A stretch of 44,316 nt of DNA. Origin: an uncultured Marinoscillum sp. (lineage in GTDB: Bacteria > Bacteroidota > Bacteroidia > Cytophagales > MED-G16). The notes under the pieces were generated by a model. That model ran no database searches, was not told the DNA's origin, and saw only the letters and a program-made list of their open reading frames with translations. The stretch covers positions 1 through 44,316 of the forward strand of contig CACOMW010000008.1 in the NCBI GenBank assembly GCA_902628365.1, written 5' to 3'. Position numbers and translations under genes: made by a program. Below are positions 9,528 to 17,636 of the stretch, in pieces (position 1 is the first letter of the stretch; each line of letters starts with the position of its first letter).

Positions 9528-11453
9528 TTAATTTGGTTCTATCCAATTTCCATCTTCTTTAATTAATTCAATAAGTTCATCAACTCCATTTTTGTAATAT
9601 ACAGAACGCTTTACAACTTCTTTACCTCGGTAAAGTGTTATTTTATCTTTACCTGAGCCAACATATCCATAATCTGCATCTGCCATTTCACCAGGTCCAT
9701 TTACAATACAACCCATTATTCCAATTTTTAAACCTTTTAAATGATCAGTTCTATCTCTAATTTTTTTAGTTGTTTCTTGTAAATCAAATAATGTCCTTCC
9801 ACATGAAGGACAAGAAATAAAATCTGTAGATGTAACCCTTACTCTTGACCCTTGTAAAATTTTAAAGCATAATGAATTAATTTTTTCAATTTCATTTATT
9901 TGTTTTTGGTTTGACGAAATAAAAATCCCATCTCCAAAGCCCTGAATAAATAGCCCACCAAGATCTGTTGAAGAATAAACTATAATATTTTCATATAAAA
10001 TATCTTCGTAGTTATTGTAAATTATAACAGGATTATCCAATTCACTAATTTGCATAAAAAATGTACGTATATCTGACATATAATGTTCATTGTTTGACTG
10101 TACAATTAAGACGAAGTTTTTTGGAATTTTTATCTTTTTTAAATATTCCAAATCATCTGTATTTAACATTAGAAAATTTATTTTATCAGAATACTCATTA
10201 TCTATTTTTTTAAAATCAGAAAAATTAATTAAGGGATAGCATGACATTTTTGAATCTAACTCTTTCCAAGTCATATAATCATATATTAAATTATAATTAA
10301 AATTATCATAATCAATTCTATTTTTACCTAAGTATAGATAATCTGGAGAAGTATCTGTTTTTGTAAACGATTGTTGATTTATATCAAATAATATTCCTAT
10401 TTTTTTTAAATTTTCTGTTGTTAATTTTTCAATTTTTGAAAGATCAGAAATTACAATAGGCACATTATCTCCACCAATATTTTTAATTCTTTTTGATTCT
10501 CTTTTTTCATATTGAAATGGTGAAAAATTAATTTTTTTAGGAATTTCTATCTTTTTATGGTTTTCCCTAGTTTTGTATCTATCTACAAGAATTTTTGCTA
10601 TAGGTGGTTCAAATTCTGGTGGTTCTGTAAGTGAAACCCTAACAGTGTCGCCTATACCATCATCAAGTAATGTTCCAATACCAATAGCAGACTTAATTCT
10701 TCCATCTTCACCTTCTCCAGCTTCAGTTACACCCAAATGAAGAGGATATTTTTTTAAATTCGAATTATCAATTTTTTCAACAAGTAATCTGTAAGCATGG
10801 ACCATTACAAGAGGATTACTTGCTTTCATTGATAAAACAATATTGTAAAAACTATGATCTTCGCATATTCTCAGATATTCTAAAGCAGACTCAACCATAC
10901 CTAAAGGTGTATCACCAAACCTACTCATAATTCTATCAGATAATGAACCATGGTTAGTACCTATTCTCATAGCTGTTCCATTACTTTTACATATTTTAAT
11001 TAACGGAGAAACTCTTTCATAAATTCTTTCAATCTCAGCATTATAGGAATTATCGTCATATTCTATTTTTTTAAAACTTTTTTTATCAGCATAATTCCCA
11101 GGATTTATTCGAACCTTTTCAACTATTTTAGCAGCAATTTCTGCTGCATTAGGTGTAAAATGAATATCAGCAATCAATGGAATATTATAACCTCTATCGC
11201 TTAGTTCTTTTTTTATATTTCTTAAATTTTTAGCTTCATTAATACTTGGAGCGGTAATTCTAATATATTCAGAACCGGAATTGATCATTCTTATTGACTC
11301 TTCAACAGTTGCATTAGTATCCATTGTATCTGAAGTAGTCATGGATTGAATTCTAATAGGATTACTACCACCTATTGCTGAATCACCGATAGAAACAGAT
11401 AAAGATTTTCTTCTTTTGTAATTAAATAAATGATTGTTATAGGTATTCTTCAA
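9528..11453 (-). CDS. ispG: 4-hydroxy-3-methylbut-2-en-1-yl diphosphate synthase (IspG/GcpE), long form
   Basis: The [4Fe-4S] enzyme of the MEP isoprenoid pathway, converting MEcPP to HMBPP. An N-terminal TIM-barrel domain starts around NPIRIQSMTTSDTMDTN. The C-terminal Fe-S domain has cluster ligands Cys548 and Cys551 (CPSC) and Cys582 (GCIVNGPGE). At 641 residues it is much longer than the ~370-residue enterobacterial enzyme. The extra middle domain (roughly 290-520) is the form known from Bacteroidota, Chlamydiae and plants. The only start that keeps the conserved N-terminus is a TTG at 11453, because an in-frame TAA sits two codons upstream and the first ATG is codon 38, inside the barrel. 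It lies 11 bases after the SDR gene. Confidence 0.95.
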   Translation of the reverse strand: MKNTYNNHLFNYKRRKSLSVSIGDSAIGGSNPIRIQSMTTSDTMDTNATVEESIRMINSGSEYIRITAPSINEAKNLRNIKKELSDRGYNIPLIADIHFTPNAAEIAAKIVEKVRINPGNYADKKSFKKIEYDDNSYNAEIERIYERVSPLIKICKSNGTAMRIGTNHGSLSDRIMSRFGDTPLGMVESALEYLRICEDHSFYNIVLSMKASNPLVMVHAYRLLVEKIDNSNLKKYPLHLGVTEAGEGEDGRIKSAIGIGTLLDDGIGDTVRVSLTEPPEFEPPIAKILVDRYKTRENHKKIEIPKKINFSPFQYEKRESKRIKNIGGDNVPIVISDLSKIEKLTTENLKKIGILFDINQQSFTKTDTSPDYLYLGKNRIDYDNFNYNLIYDYMTWKELDSKMSCYPLINFSDFKKIDNEYSDKINFLMLNTDDLEYLKKIKIPKNFVLIVQSNNEHYMSDIRTFFMQISELDNPVIIYNNYEDILYENIIVYSSTDLGGLFIQGFGDGIFISSNQKQINEIEKINSLCFKILQGSRVRVTSTDFISCPSCGRTLFDLQETTKKIRDRTDHLKGLKIGIMGCIVNGPGEMADADYGYVGSGKDKITLYRGKEVVKRSVYYKNGVDELIELIKEDGNWIEPN

Positions 11454-11464
11454 TTTTTAAAAAA

Positions 11465-12175
11465 TTAAATATCACCAAGCTGTGGTCTTATTATAATTTC
11501 CTCTACATTGGTACCACTAGACATATTATAAATTGAAAATATTGATTCTGCAATATCATTAGGTTGAACAAAACGATCTTTATCAAAATCAGAACCATCC
11601 CAGCTTGATGTTAAGGTTGCTCCTGGTAATACAGAAGTTACTCTTATTCCTTTATCTTTTAATTCTTCTCTTAAACATAAACTCATACCATAAAAAGCAA
11701 ACTTTGAGACACAGTATGATCCACCATTACTATAAGCTATTTTACTAGCTATTGAGCAAATATTAAATATATGACCCTTTTTTCTAGATAACATAATTGG
11801 AATTAGACCTCTACTTATTTGATAATTTGAATATAAATTGGTATTGATCATTTTTTTCAAAATACCTTCATCTTCATTATATATTTTTCCAGGCGAAAAA
11901 ATACCAACATTATTAACTAATAAATCTAAATTTCTTTCAAAAGATTTAACATAGTTAATAAAATTTTGACACTCTTTTTCTTTTGAAAGGTCGGCTTTAA
12001 TAAAATTTATGGTAACAGTTTTTGATAGTTTTTCAACATCGATTTTTAATTTGTTTAAATCATCTAAATTTCTTGAACATGTAATTATATCAAAGTTCAT
12101 TTTAGCAAACTTTAAGATAATTGATCTCCCAATTCCTTTTGATCCTCCAGAAATTACTAGCAATTTATTTTTCAT
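11465..12175 (-). CDS. Short-chain dehydrogenase/reductase (SDR)
   Basis: A classical SDR of 236 residues with a Rossmann fold. The cofactor motif GGSKGIG is at residues 10-16, the NNVG motif follows beta-4, and the catalytic set is Ser141, Tyr154 and Lys158 (YCVSK). The SLCLREEL and VLPGATLTS segments are typical of the family, which includes 3-oxoacyl-ACP reductases and sepiapterin-type reductases. The substrate cannot be told. First gene of a minus-strand operon with ispG, divergent from mlaE across 64 bases. Confidence 0.88.
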   Translation of the reverse strand: MKNKLLVISGGSKGIGRSIILKFAKMNFDIITCSRNLDDLNKLKIDVEKLSKTVTINFIKADLSKEKECQNFINYVKSFERNLDLLVNNVGIFSPGKIYNEDEGILKKMINTNLYSNYQISRGLIPIMLSRKKGHIFNICSIASKIAYSNGGSYCVSKFAFYGMSLCLREELKDKGIRVTSVLPGATLTSSWDGSDFDKDRFVQPNDIAESIFSIYNMSSGTNVEEIIIRPQLGDI

Positions 12176-12239
12176 TAATTTAAATTATGATAATAATTTA
12201 CGAAATTGTAATAAACATTGTTAAAAATATATTAAATAA

Positions 12240-12968
12240 ATGAAAAACTTTGGAAAATATATCATCTTTATTTCTACCCTTTTTCTAAGAAGAGAATCAT
12301 TTAAAACTTATTTTAACTTATCTGTAAAAGAATGTATAAAGATTGGATACGAAAGTTTATTTATTGTAGCAATAGTTTCAATATTTATGGGTGCTGTTAC
12401 TACTTTACAAACTGCATTTAATCTTGTAGGGCCTTTGATTCCTGATTATGTAATTTCATTAGTGGTTAGAGATATGACATTGCTAGAATTATCTCCAACC
12501 ATAATTGCAATAGTTTTTGCAGGAAAAGTAGGTTCTAATATAGCTGGAGAACTCGGGACAATGAGAATTACAGAACAAATAGATGCGCTTGAAGTTATGG
12601 GAATCAACTCAAGTTCATACCTGGTTTTGCCTAAAATAATTGCATCTATTTTAATGTATCCAATTTTAGTTGTTATGTCAGCATTTCTTGCAATTTTAGG
12701 AGGTTATATAGCAGGGACAATTTCCGAAGTTATAGCAGGTACGGAATATATTTATGGATTAAGATACGAGTTTAACCCTTTTAATATTCCATTTGCACTT
12801 ATCAAGTCATATGTTTTTGCTTTTTTGGTTGCATCCATTTCATCTTTCCAGGGATATTACACAGAAGGAGGTGCTTTAGAGGTTGGTAAATCAAGTACAC
12901 AAGCTGTTACTAAAAGCTGTATTGCTATTTTAATTGCTGATTATGTTTTAGCACAAATTTTACTTTAA
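12240..12968 (+). CDS. MlaE-family lipid ABC transporter permease
   Basis: A 242-residue integral membrane protein with the MlaE/YrbE permease features: the TLQTAFNL segment, then LELSPTIIAIVFAGKVGSNIAGELGTM and EQIDALEVMGINSSSYLVLPK, which are the most conserved part of the family. About five or six membrane segments are visible. These permeases work with an MlaF ATPase and an MCE-domain substrate-binding protein to move phospholipid between the inner and outer membranes. The ATPase gene follows after one base; no MCE gene is adjacent. Confidence 0.92.
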   Translation: MKNFGKYIIFISTLFLRRESFKTYFNLSVKECIKIGYESLFIVAIVSIFMGAVTTLQTAFNLVGPLIPDYVISLVVRDMTLLELSPTIIAIVFAGKVGSNIAGELGTMRITEQIDALEVMGINSSSYLVLPKIIASILMYPILVVMSAFLAILGGYIAGTISEVIAGTEYIYGLRYEFNPFNIPFALIKSYVFAFLVASISSFQGYYTEGGALEVGKSSTQAVTKSCIAILIADYVLAQILL

Positions 12969-12969
12969 T

Positions 12970-13716
12970 ATGATTGAAATAAAAAATATAAATAAAGCGT
13001 TCAATGATAATCAAGTATTGTTTAATATATCTGGATTATTTGAAAAAGGAAAAACTAATCTTGTAATTGGTGCCAGTGGAACAGGAAAAAGTGTATTATT
13101 AAAATGTTTAGTTGGACTTTTAAAACCAGATAAAGGAAATGTCCTATTCAATGATAGAGATTTTACAAACGGTTCTAAAAAACTAATAACAGAAATTAGA
13201 AGAGAAATTGGAATGTTATTTCAAGGAGGAGCACTATTTGATTCAAAAAATGTAGAAGAAAATGTGATGTTTCCTTTAAACATATTAAGCAAATTGAAAA
13301 AAGATGAAAAAATTGAAAGAGTAAATCACTGTTTAAAACTTGTTGGACTGGAAAATATAAATAATAAGATGCCATCGGAATTGAGTGGAGGAATGAAAAA
13401 AAGAGTTGGTATCGCTAGAGCTATAGTTAATAATTCTAAATATTTGTTTTGTGATGAGCCAAATTCAGGATTAGATCCACTAACTGCTATAAAAATTGAT
13501 AATTTAATACAAAAACTTACTTATGAACTAAAAACTACAACAATTGTTGTTACTCATGATATGAATTCTGTTATGGAAATTGGAGAAAAAATTATGTTTA
13601 TACATCAAGGAAAAAAATTATGGGAAGGAAATAATAAAAACATTTTTAATAATAAAATTAAAGAATTAGATGAATTTATTTTTTCAAATAAACTTATGAA
13701 AAAAATTAAACCTTAG
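12970..13716 (+). CDS. MlaF-type ABC transporter ATPase
   Basis: A 248-residue ABC ATPase. Walker A GASGTGKS is at 34-41. The Q-loop region is GMLFQGGALFDS, the signature LSGGMKKRVGIARA, Walker B FCDEPNSGLDP, and the H-loop VVTHDMNS. The GALFDS and SGGMKKRV forms are characteristic of the MlaF subgroup, the partner of MlaE. It energises retrograde or anterograde phospholipid trafficking at the inner membrane. Its end overlaps the last 4 bases of the convergent respiratory operon. Confidence 0.92.
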   Translation: MIEIKNINKAFNDNQVLFNISGLFEKGKTNLVIGASGTGKSVLLKCLVGLLKPDKGNVLFNDRDFTNGSKKLITEIRREIGMLFQGGALFDSKNVEENVMFPLNILSKLKKDEKIERVNHCLKLVGLENINNKMPSELSGGMKKRVGIARAIVNNSKYLFCDEPNSGLDPLTAIKIDNLIQKLTYELKTTTIVVTHDMNSVMEIGEKIMFIHQGKKLWEGNNKNIFNNKIKELDEFIFSNKLMKKIKP

Positions 13717-13997
13717 TTATGAATTGATGCAACTCTTTCAGAAATTTTATTTCGGATTTCAAGATTTTTTTGATCTTTTTTACTTCTAAAGTACCATAAA
13801 AGTCCTCCTGCTGTCAACAACAAATAAGTTGAGGTAAACAAATAAATAATACCAAAATTAATACCCGATGAAATGCCTTCATTACCAGCACTTATTTCAC
13901 TTTGAACAATACTCTTGCACATTGAACATCCTTGAGAGATCAATTCAAAATTGAATGAAAAAATAATAACAAAGATTAATAAGAATTTATAATGCAT
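13713..13997 (-). CDS. Small exported membrane protein with a CxxC motif
   Basis: 94 residues: a signal peptide (about 1-22, ending LISQ), immediately followed by GCSMC, then a short polar stretch, one transmembrane helix (about 48-68) and a basic C-terminal tail. Topology should put the CxxC in the periplasm or outer face and the tail in the cytoplasm. Small proteins of this design commonly sit near oxidase genes in Bacteroidota. A role in metal or thiol handling during oxidase assembly is an inference from the motif and position. Last gene of the act/cox operon, 43 bases after the DUF420 gene. Confidence 0.75.
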   Translation of the reverse strand: MHYKFLLIFVIIFSFNFELISQGCSMCKSIVQSEISAGNEGISSGINFGIIYLFTSTYLLLTAGGLLWYFRSKKDQKNLEIRNKISERVASIHN

Positions 13998-14040
13998 ATA
14001 TACATTTTTAGATACGAAAATTAATAATAAATGTTCAGTA

Positions 14041-14562
14041 TTAATAATAAGGACTAATCATTAAATATACAATTACACCAGAAACTGATACATATAACCA
14101 TATTGGAAAAGTATATTTTACAACTTTTTTATGTTTATTTATTTGATTGGTTAAAGCAAAATAAAATGCAAACAAAACAAATGGCACAACAACGATAGAA
14201 AGTAAAATATGTGAAATTAAAGTTGGATAGTATATATATCCAAAATTTCCTTGATAGGAAGTACTTTCTACTGAAGAATGATATATTATATAGGAAACTA
14301 AAAATATAGAACCAAAAATAAAAGAGATTGTATTTAGTGATTGATGTAATTTCACATTCTTCTTAACTTTGATAAAATAAAAAGAAAATAAAAGAAAAAT
14401 AGATGTGGAAGTATTAATAATAGCGTTAAAATGAGGAAGCTTGGATGTCCAATCTCCAAATAAAACAATTTTACTAGGCATAAATAATAACAAAGCAACC
14501 ACAATTGGAACTATTATTGAAATTGAAATAATTAAATTTTTATAAATACTATCATTTTTCAT
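14041..14562 (-). CDS. DUF420 membrane protein, CtaM-like oxidase assembly factor
   Basis: A 173-residue protein with about five membrane helices and little else. Histidines occur at helix ends (LHQSL, IYHSS, SHILLS), the pattern of the DUF420 family. The Bacillus member YozB (CtaM) is needed for assembly of aa3/caa3 oxidase, and members generally sit in cytochrome oxidase operons. Here it overlaps the SCO-like gene by 4 bases. The name is by family and context; no catalytic residue can be identified. Confidence 0.8.
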   Translation of the reverse strand: MKNDSIYKNLIISISIIVPIVVALLLFMPSKIVLFGDWTSKLPHFNAIINTSTSIFLLFSFYFIKVKKNVKLHQSLNTISFIFGSIFLVSYIIYHSSVESTSYQGNFGYIYYPTLISHILLSIVVVPFVLFAFYFALTNQINKHKKVVKYTFPIWLYVSVSGVIVYLMISPYY

Positions 14563-15083
14563 GATGATATTAATATTTTAAGTTCAGCGGATAGCCTTTC
14601 AAATTCATCTTCTGAATTACTTTCATAATAACCTCTAATCCTTCCAAATTTATCAATTAAAATTAAGGATGAAAAGTTGATATCATATAAAAACTTACAA
14701 GAAACATATTTAAATAATTCAGATTTATTTAATCTTAATGTTTTCCAATTATTATCGAGTCTGGAGGAAGTTATTGAATATAGATCTATGATAAAATTAT
14801 TATTTAATAATCTTTCAATTTCATTATTAATAAAACTTTGATTTTTATCATCTAATCTGATATCTACGAGTATAAAATTTTGTCCTATTTCTAAAAAACT
14901 ATCAGATTTTACATAAAACGGAAAATCAACATCTAGCAAACAAAAAGAATAACTTTCAATACGTTCCTCATGAAAAATTGGAACTTCATAATTGTTTTTA
15001 CCAAAGAAGTGAAGGAAAAAACTTATAGTTAATGGAATAATAATTGAAATTGATAAAACAAACCACTTTAGACTAGATCTCAT
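14559..15083 (-). CDS. SCO1/SenC-like protein lacking the copper-binding cysteines
   Basis: 174 residues with an N-terminal membrane anchor (about 7-27) and a thioredoxin-like domain. The C-terminal block LILIDKFGRIRGYYE (140-154), followed by an acidic stretch and AELKIL, is the standard end of Bacteroidota SCO proteins, and the NNWKTLRLNKSELF segment matches their NWxFLTGxKxxI region. However, the CxxxC copper site that should follow the 'ILVDI' strand near residue 75 is absent. Only two cysteines exist (48 and 129) and they are not in that motif. The distal copper-ligand His of the SCO C-terminal half is also missing. Position between the subunit IV and DUF420 genes is where SCO normally lies. 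It may be a non-copper-binding paralogue or a decaying copy. Confidence 0.7.
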   Translation of the reverse strand: MRSSLKWFVLSISIIIPLTISFFLHFFGKNNYEVPIFHEERIESYSFCLLDVDFPFYVKSDSFLEIGQNFILVDIRLDDKNQSFINNEIERLLNNNFIIDLYSITSSRLDNNWKTLRLNKSELFKYVSCKFLYDINFSSLILIDKFGRIRGYYESNSEDEFERLSAELKILISS

Positions 15084-15418
15084 TAAGAATATATTGCTTG
15101 ATAAATCGCATCAGCTTGAATTACCATAGCACCTAATAACCATATCACAAAAACAGTTGGAATTAAAATAGTCCACATTAAAGTTTTTTTCTCATGCGCA
15201 AGATGCATAAATTCTCCGACAATGTATCCAGCCTTTATAAAAGTCATACCAATAAATAATAAAAGTTTAAATTCTTTCCAAGATTCTGGAAACTGAAGGG
15301 CAACATAAAATTCTGCTGCGGTTACAACACCAAGAATGATAGCTACTTTCCAAATTTTCCAAATTTTAGACTTATCAGCTGGTTTGGGTGTAACAAATGA
15401 ATTTTCTGGCTCCAACAT
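15083..15418 (-). CDS. Cytochrome c oxidase subunit IV family protein
   Basis: 111 residues, three membrane helices, with the FIKAGYIVGEFMHLAHEK segment characteristic of the prokaryotic subunit IV family (CyoD/CtaF/COX4_pro). A small accessory subunit of the aa3/caa3 oxidase in the inner membrane. The stop overlaps the start of the SCO-like gene by one base, and it begins 4 bases after the subunit III gene. Confidence 0.9.
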   Translation of the reverse strand: MLEPENSFVTPKPADKSKIWKIWKVAIILGVVTAAEFYVALQFPESWKEFKLLLFIGMTFIKAGYIVGEFMHLAHEKKTLMWTILIPTVFVIWLLGAMVIQADAIYQAIYS

Positions 15419-15422
15419 AAAA

Positions 15423-16169
15423 TTAAATTAAATAAAAAAATGTAAATACAAAAACCCAAACTAAATCGACAAAATGCCAATATAAACCGACTTTCTCAAC
15501 CATTTCATAATGTCCTCTTTTCTCATAGATACCAACAGTCGTTTGATAAAAAATCAAAAAATTTAAAGCAACACCAGAAAATACATGAAATCCATGAAAT
15601 CCTGTTATGAAAAAGAAAAATGCAGCAAAGTCAGGGGGCCCGTATTGATTTATCTGCAAATTTGCACCATAAATAATAGAACCATCTAATAATCTACTTC
15701 CTAAATCAGTTCCATGTATAAAATGAGACCACTCCCATGCTTGACAGCCTAAAAATGTAAACCCTCCCACTATAGTCCAAAGCATCCATTTTTCTACACC
15801 TTTCCTATCCATTCTATGACCTGCCTCAACAGCTAATACCATTGTGACGCTACTAAGTATTAGAATAAATGTCATCAATCCTACAAAGACTAAAGGAAGT
15901 TCAACTCCATGAAAGAAAGGAAATGCTTCAAAAACTTTCTCAGGAACAGGCCAATATGATTGAGAAAAGGTAAAATCAGATAAAGTACCTTCATAGGCAG
16001 GATGTTTTAACCTAATAACTCCATAAGCAATCAAAAATGCAGAAAAAGTGAAGGCATCAGATATTAAAAAGAACCACATCATAAGTTTACCATAACTGGC
16101 TTTAAATGGTTCAACACCACCACCCCATAAATTTTTATTATTTGATTTTAATGTAATTGAATCTGACAT
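15423..16169 (-). CDS. coxC: Cytochrome c oxidase subunit III
   Basis: 248 residues with the subunit III fold. The WFFLISDAFTFSAFLIAYG start, the AVEAGHR and GCQAWEWSHFI segments, and the TGFHGFHVFSGVALN and YWHFVDLVWVFVF motifs near the end are all typical. About seven membrane segments. Subunit III stabilises the oxygen-reducing core and the D proton pathway. The paralogous 188-residue gene immediately upstream encodes a second, shorter subunit III-like protein, a pairing common in this phylum. Confidence 0.95.
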   Translation of the reverse strand: MSDSITLKSNNKNLWGGGVEPFKASYGKLMMWFFLISDAFTFSAFLIAYGVIRLKHPAYEGTLSDFTFSQSYWPVPEKVFEAFPFFHGVELPLVFVGLMTFILILSSVTMVLAVEAGHRMDRKGVEKWMLWTIVGGFTFLGCQAWEWSHFIHGTDLGSRLLDGSIIYGANLQINQYGPPDFAAFFFFITGFHGFHVFSGVALNFLIFYQTTVGIYEKRGHYEMVEKVGLYWHFVDLVWVFVFTFFYLI

Positions 16170-16177
16170 AAATCAAT

Positions 16178-16744
16178 TTAATTATATAAGTATAAAGTTA
16201 CATATAAATACAACCATAAACCAGTAAGAAAGTGCCAATATGTTGTTGACATTTCGATTAAATTTAAATTTTTAGAGTGAACTTCTAGTTTTGAACTCTT
16301 AAATAAAACTATTGCAATAAAAATTAAACCACTAATTAAGTGAAATGCATGAACTCCAGTGATAACATATATAAAAGATCCATCAGGATGTCCAACAAAA
16401 AATACACCGGAATTGACTAATTCTCCCCAAGAAAAATATTGGAGAATGAGAAATGACACGCCTGACAAAATTGATGCAAATAAGAAATAATTTAATTTAT
16501 TTAAATCATCTTTTTTAGCAGAAAAATATGCTATCTGTTTGAATAAACTACTTAATACAACTACTATTGTAGAGTATATAAACATATTTGGCAAATTAAT
16601 AATTAATCCACCAGGCTCTCCTTTTTTAACAATATAAGCACTAATTAAGGAAACAAAAATCATAGAAATAGAAATTATAAATATCCAAGTAATAAAAATA
16701 TTTGGATTCATTCTTAAAATTTTAACATTTGATTTCATAGGCAC
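16178..16744 (-). CDS. Heme-copper oxidase subunit III-like protein (short)
   Basis: About 188 residues and five membrane helices, ending with TGVHAFHLISGLIF and TTYWHFLTGLWLYLY, the same HAFH and YWHF motifs as subunit III. It lacks the N-terminal two-helix bundle of the longer protein. A GTG at 16744 overlaps the ctaB stop (TAGTG); an ATG two codons in (16738) is an equally good start. It may be a second subunit III or an assembly partner. Confidence 0.85.
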   Translation of the reverse strand: MPMKSNVKILRMNPNIFITWIFIISISMIFVSLISAYIVKKGEPGGLIINLPNMFIYSTIVVVLSSLFKQIAYFSAKKDDLNKLNYFLFASILSGVSFLILQYFSWGELVNSGVFFVGHPDGSFIYVITGVHAFHLISGLIFIAIVLFKSSKLEVHSKNLNLIEMSTTYWHFLTGLWLYLYVTLYLYN

Positions 16745-17592
16745 TAAATTTTATCTAAAATATAACTTATTTGTACAATTGGTAAATAAATAAAAGAACC
16801 AATCATAACTCTCAATGCAGATTTTTTTGAAAAATCTTTTATTAAATGAATAGTTTGTATCAAAAAAAGAACGCCACATAATATTGCTACAAATCCTGAT
16901 ATTAAACCAGTAATTCCAAAAATTGTTGGTAGCAGTCCCAATGGTAAAAGAATGAGTGTGTAAGTCATAATATTAATAGCAGTAGAAAAATTTTTTCCTC
17001 CTCCATTAGGTAGTAACTTAAAACCTGCTTTTTTATAATCTTCATAAGAAACCCATGCAATAGCCCAGAAGTGAGGAAACTGCCAAATAAATTGAATTGA
17101 AAATATTATTATTGCTTCAATCGATATCTGATTGGTAGCAGCAACCCATCCAATCAAAGGAGGCAAAGCTCCAGGAAATGCACCAATAAAGACAGCTATT
17201 GAACTAATTTTTTTTAAAGGTGTATAAACAAAAGAATATACTATTAAAGATAAAATGGATAGAAAAGCTGTATAAAAATTAAGAAAATAATATAAAATTA
17301 AAAATCCTATAAATGAAAATAATAAAGAAATAATCATACTAGTTTTTACGGTAATTCTCTTTGTAGGTATAGGTCTTTTCATAGTTCTTTTCATTAGACT
17401 ATCAGAATCCTTTTCCAAAATTTGATTATTTATTATAGAAGAAGATGTTATTAACCAGCCACCAAAAAACAAAAAGAATAAATCTATATAATTAATTCCT
17501 TCAGAAGAAGCCAATATAAATCCAAAAGTAGCTGAAAAAGCAACTAAAAGAGATAATCTCAATTTGGTAAGTTCAATTATAATTTTAATCAT
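16744..17592 (-). CDS. ctaB: Protoheme IX farnesyltransferase (heme O synthase)
   Basis: 282 residues, about nine membrane helices, UbiA prenyltransferase superfamily. The first Asp-rich motif reads NNQILEKDSDSLMKRTMKRPIP, with the diagnostic MKRTxxRP. The second is in SYEDYKKAGFKLLP. It adds a farnesyl group to heme B to make heme O, the first step to heme A. It lies 44 bases after ctaA and directly before the subunit III genes, so it is in the oxidase operon. Confidence 0.95.
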   Translation of the reverse strand: MIKIIIELTKLRLSLLVAFSATFGFILASSEGINYIDLFFLFFGGWLITSSSIINNQILEKDSDSLMKRTMKRPIPTKRITVKTSMIISLLFSFIGFLILYYFLNFYTAFLSILSLIVYSFVYTPLKKISSIAVFIGAFPGALPPLIGWVAATNQISIEAIIIFSIQFIWQFPHFWAIAWVSYEDYKKAGFKLLPNGGGKNFSTAINIMTYTLILLPLGLLPTIFGITGLISGFVAILCGVLFLIQTIHLIKDFSKKSALRVMIGSFIYLPIVQISYILDKI

Positions 17593-17636
17593 AAATACTC
17601 TTTATTTCAGCAAATATATTTTTAGATAAATTAAAT

